DNA from: Clostridia bacterium
GTDB taxonomy: Bacteria > Bacillota > Clostridia > UMGS1810
Reading direction: 5' to 3'
Length of the DNA: 40,409 nt
Assembly (NCBI GenBank): GCA_017397885.1
Contig: JAFQHQ010000137.1
Span: forward strand, 1 to 40,409
Shown: positions 40,240 to 40,409 of the stretch, in pieces
Layout of the letters: each line of letters starts with the position of its first letter
Position numbering within the stretch: position 1 is the first letter of the stretch
The notes under the pieces: model-generated
What the model was told of the DNA's origin: nothing
The model's input: the letters and a program-made list of their open reading frames with translations, nothing else
Databases searched by the model: none
Program-made: the position numbers and the translations under genes

Positions 40240-40409
40240 TTTAAATTGGGGTTTGTCGGAGTGTTCGTAAACGAGGCTGAAGCGAAAGCCGCCCCTGCCT
40301 AAGGGGAGGTGGATTTGCCGTTAGGCAAAGACGGAGGGGTACGAAACGCAGAAGTATCAACGCTTTCAGCAATACCCCTCAGTCAGTTTCGCTACGCTCA
40401 CTGCCAGCT
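40240..40409. repeat. Hairpin-rich intergenic repeat, cut by the window end
   Basis: The DNA is richer in G and C than its surroundings and holds short hairpins CCCCT/AGGGG (40292-40306) and TTGCC/GGCAA (40315-40328), and the wording AGGGGAGGTGGATTTGCCG / CCCCTCAGTCAGTTTCGC that I associate with repeats scattered in gut Clostridia genomes (memory, not checked). No gene is visible. Confidence 0.5.

Overview
The window comes from a low-GC, Gram-positive type genome, most likely an uncultured gut or host-associated member of the Clostridia. The signs are near-consensus sigma-A promoters (TTGACA/TATAAT, often with an extended TG), strong GGAGG ribosome binding sites, the rplU-prp-rpmA-obg cluster, the MurT/GatD pair, FabK as the enoyl-ACP reductase, an FMN-riboswitch-controlled RibU, and a pssA-psd operon. 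The genus cannot be fixed from the sequence.

Positions 1-7140 hold a structured repeat, two paralogous zinc-ribbon membrane proteins, an FMN riboswitch with terminator and ribU, a DgoA/KDPG-type aldolase with a 2-keto-3-deoxygalactonate kinase (dgoK), and an AraC regulator divergent from a GH36-like alpha-galactosidase. Positions 7141-9830 look like an accessory patch: an AAA ATPase of the DUF4143 type with a probable protein fragment downstream, a short tRNA-derived element with inverted ends, and a pair of near-identical 23-base direct repeats next to a tRNA-Pro(CGG) gene.

Positions 9830-16351 are household functions: tRNA-Pro, a TPM-domain secreted protein, an AgcS amino acid symporter, pssA-psd for phosphatidylethanolamine synthesis, and a small alarmone synthetase followed by a FliB-like cysteine-rich protein and a PAP2 phosphatase. 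Positions 16353-21069 are a carbohydrate ABC importer (two permeases and a lipoprotein binding protein, no ATPase) with a divergent AraC regulator. Positions 21167-29326 carry trmK, a Nif3-family gene, an FAD-dependent dehydrogenase, an unusual pair (beta-propeller-like protein plus DUF4397 protein), murT-gatD, and rplU-prp-rpmA. obg follows behind a long inverted repeat.

Positions 30806-37964 are a minus-strand type II fatty acid synthesis operon: fabH-acpP-fabK-fabD-fabG-fabF-fabZ-accD-accA. accB and accC, which usually sit inside this operon in related bacteria, are absent. Upstream lie four copies of a 17-base palindrome at an exact 34-base period. A fifth copy lies on the start site of a TetR-family gene immediately upstream. 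This TetR protein with its operator array is the best candidate for a little-described regulatory system in the window. The window ends with a GH88 unsaturated glucuronyl hydrolase and a hairpin-rich repeat.
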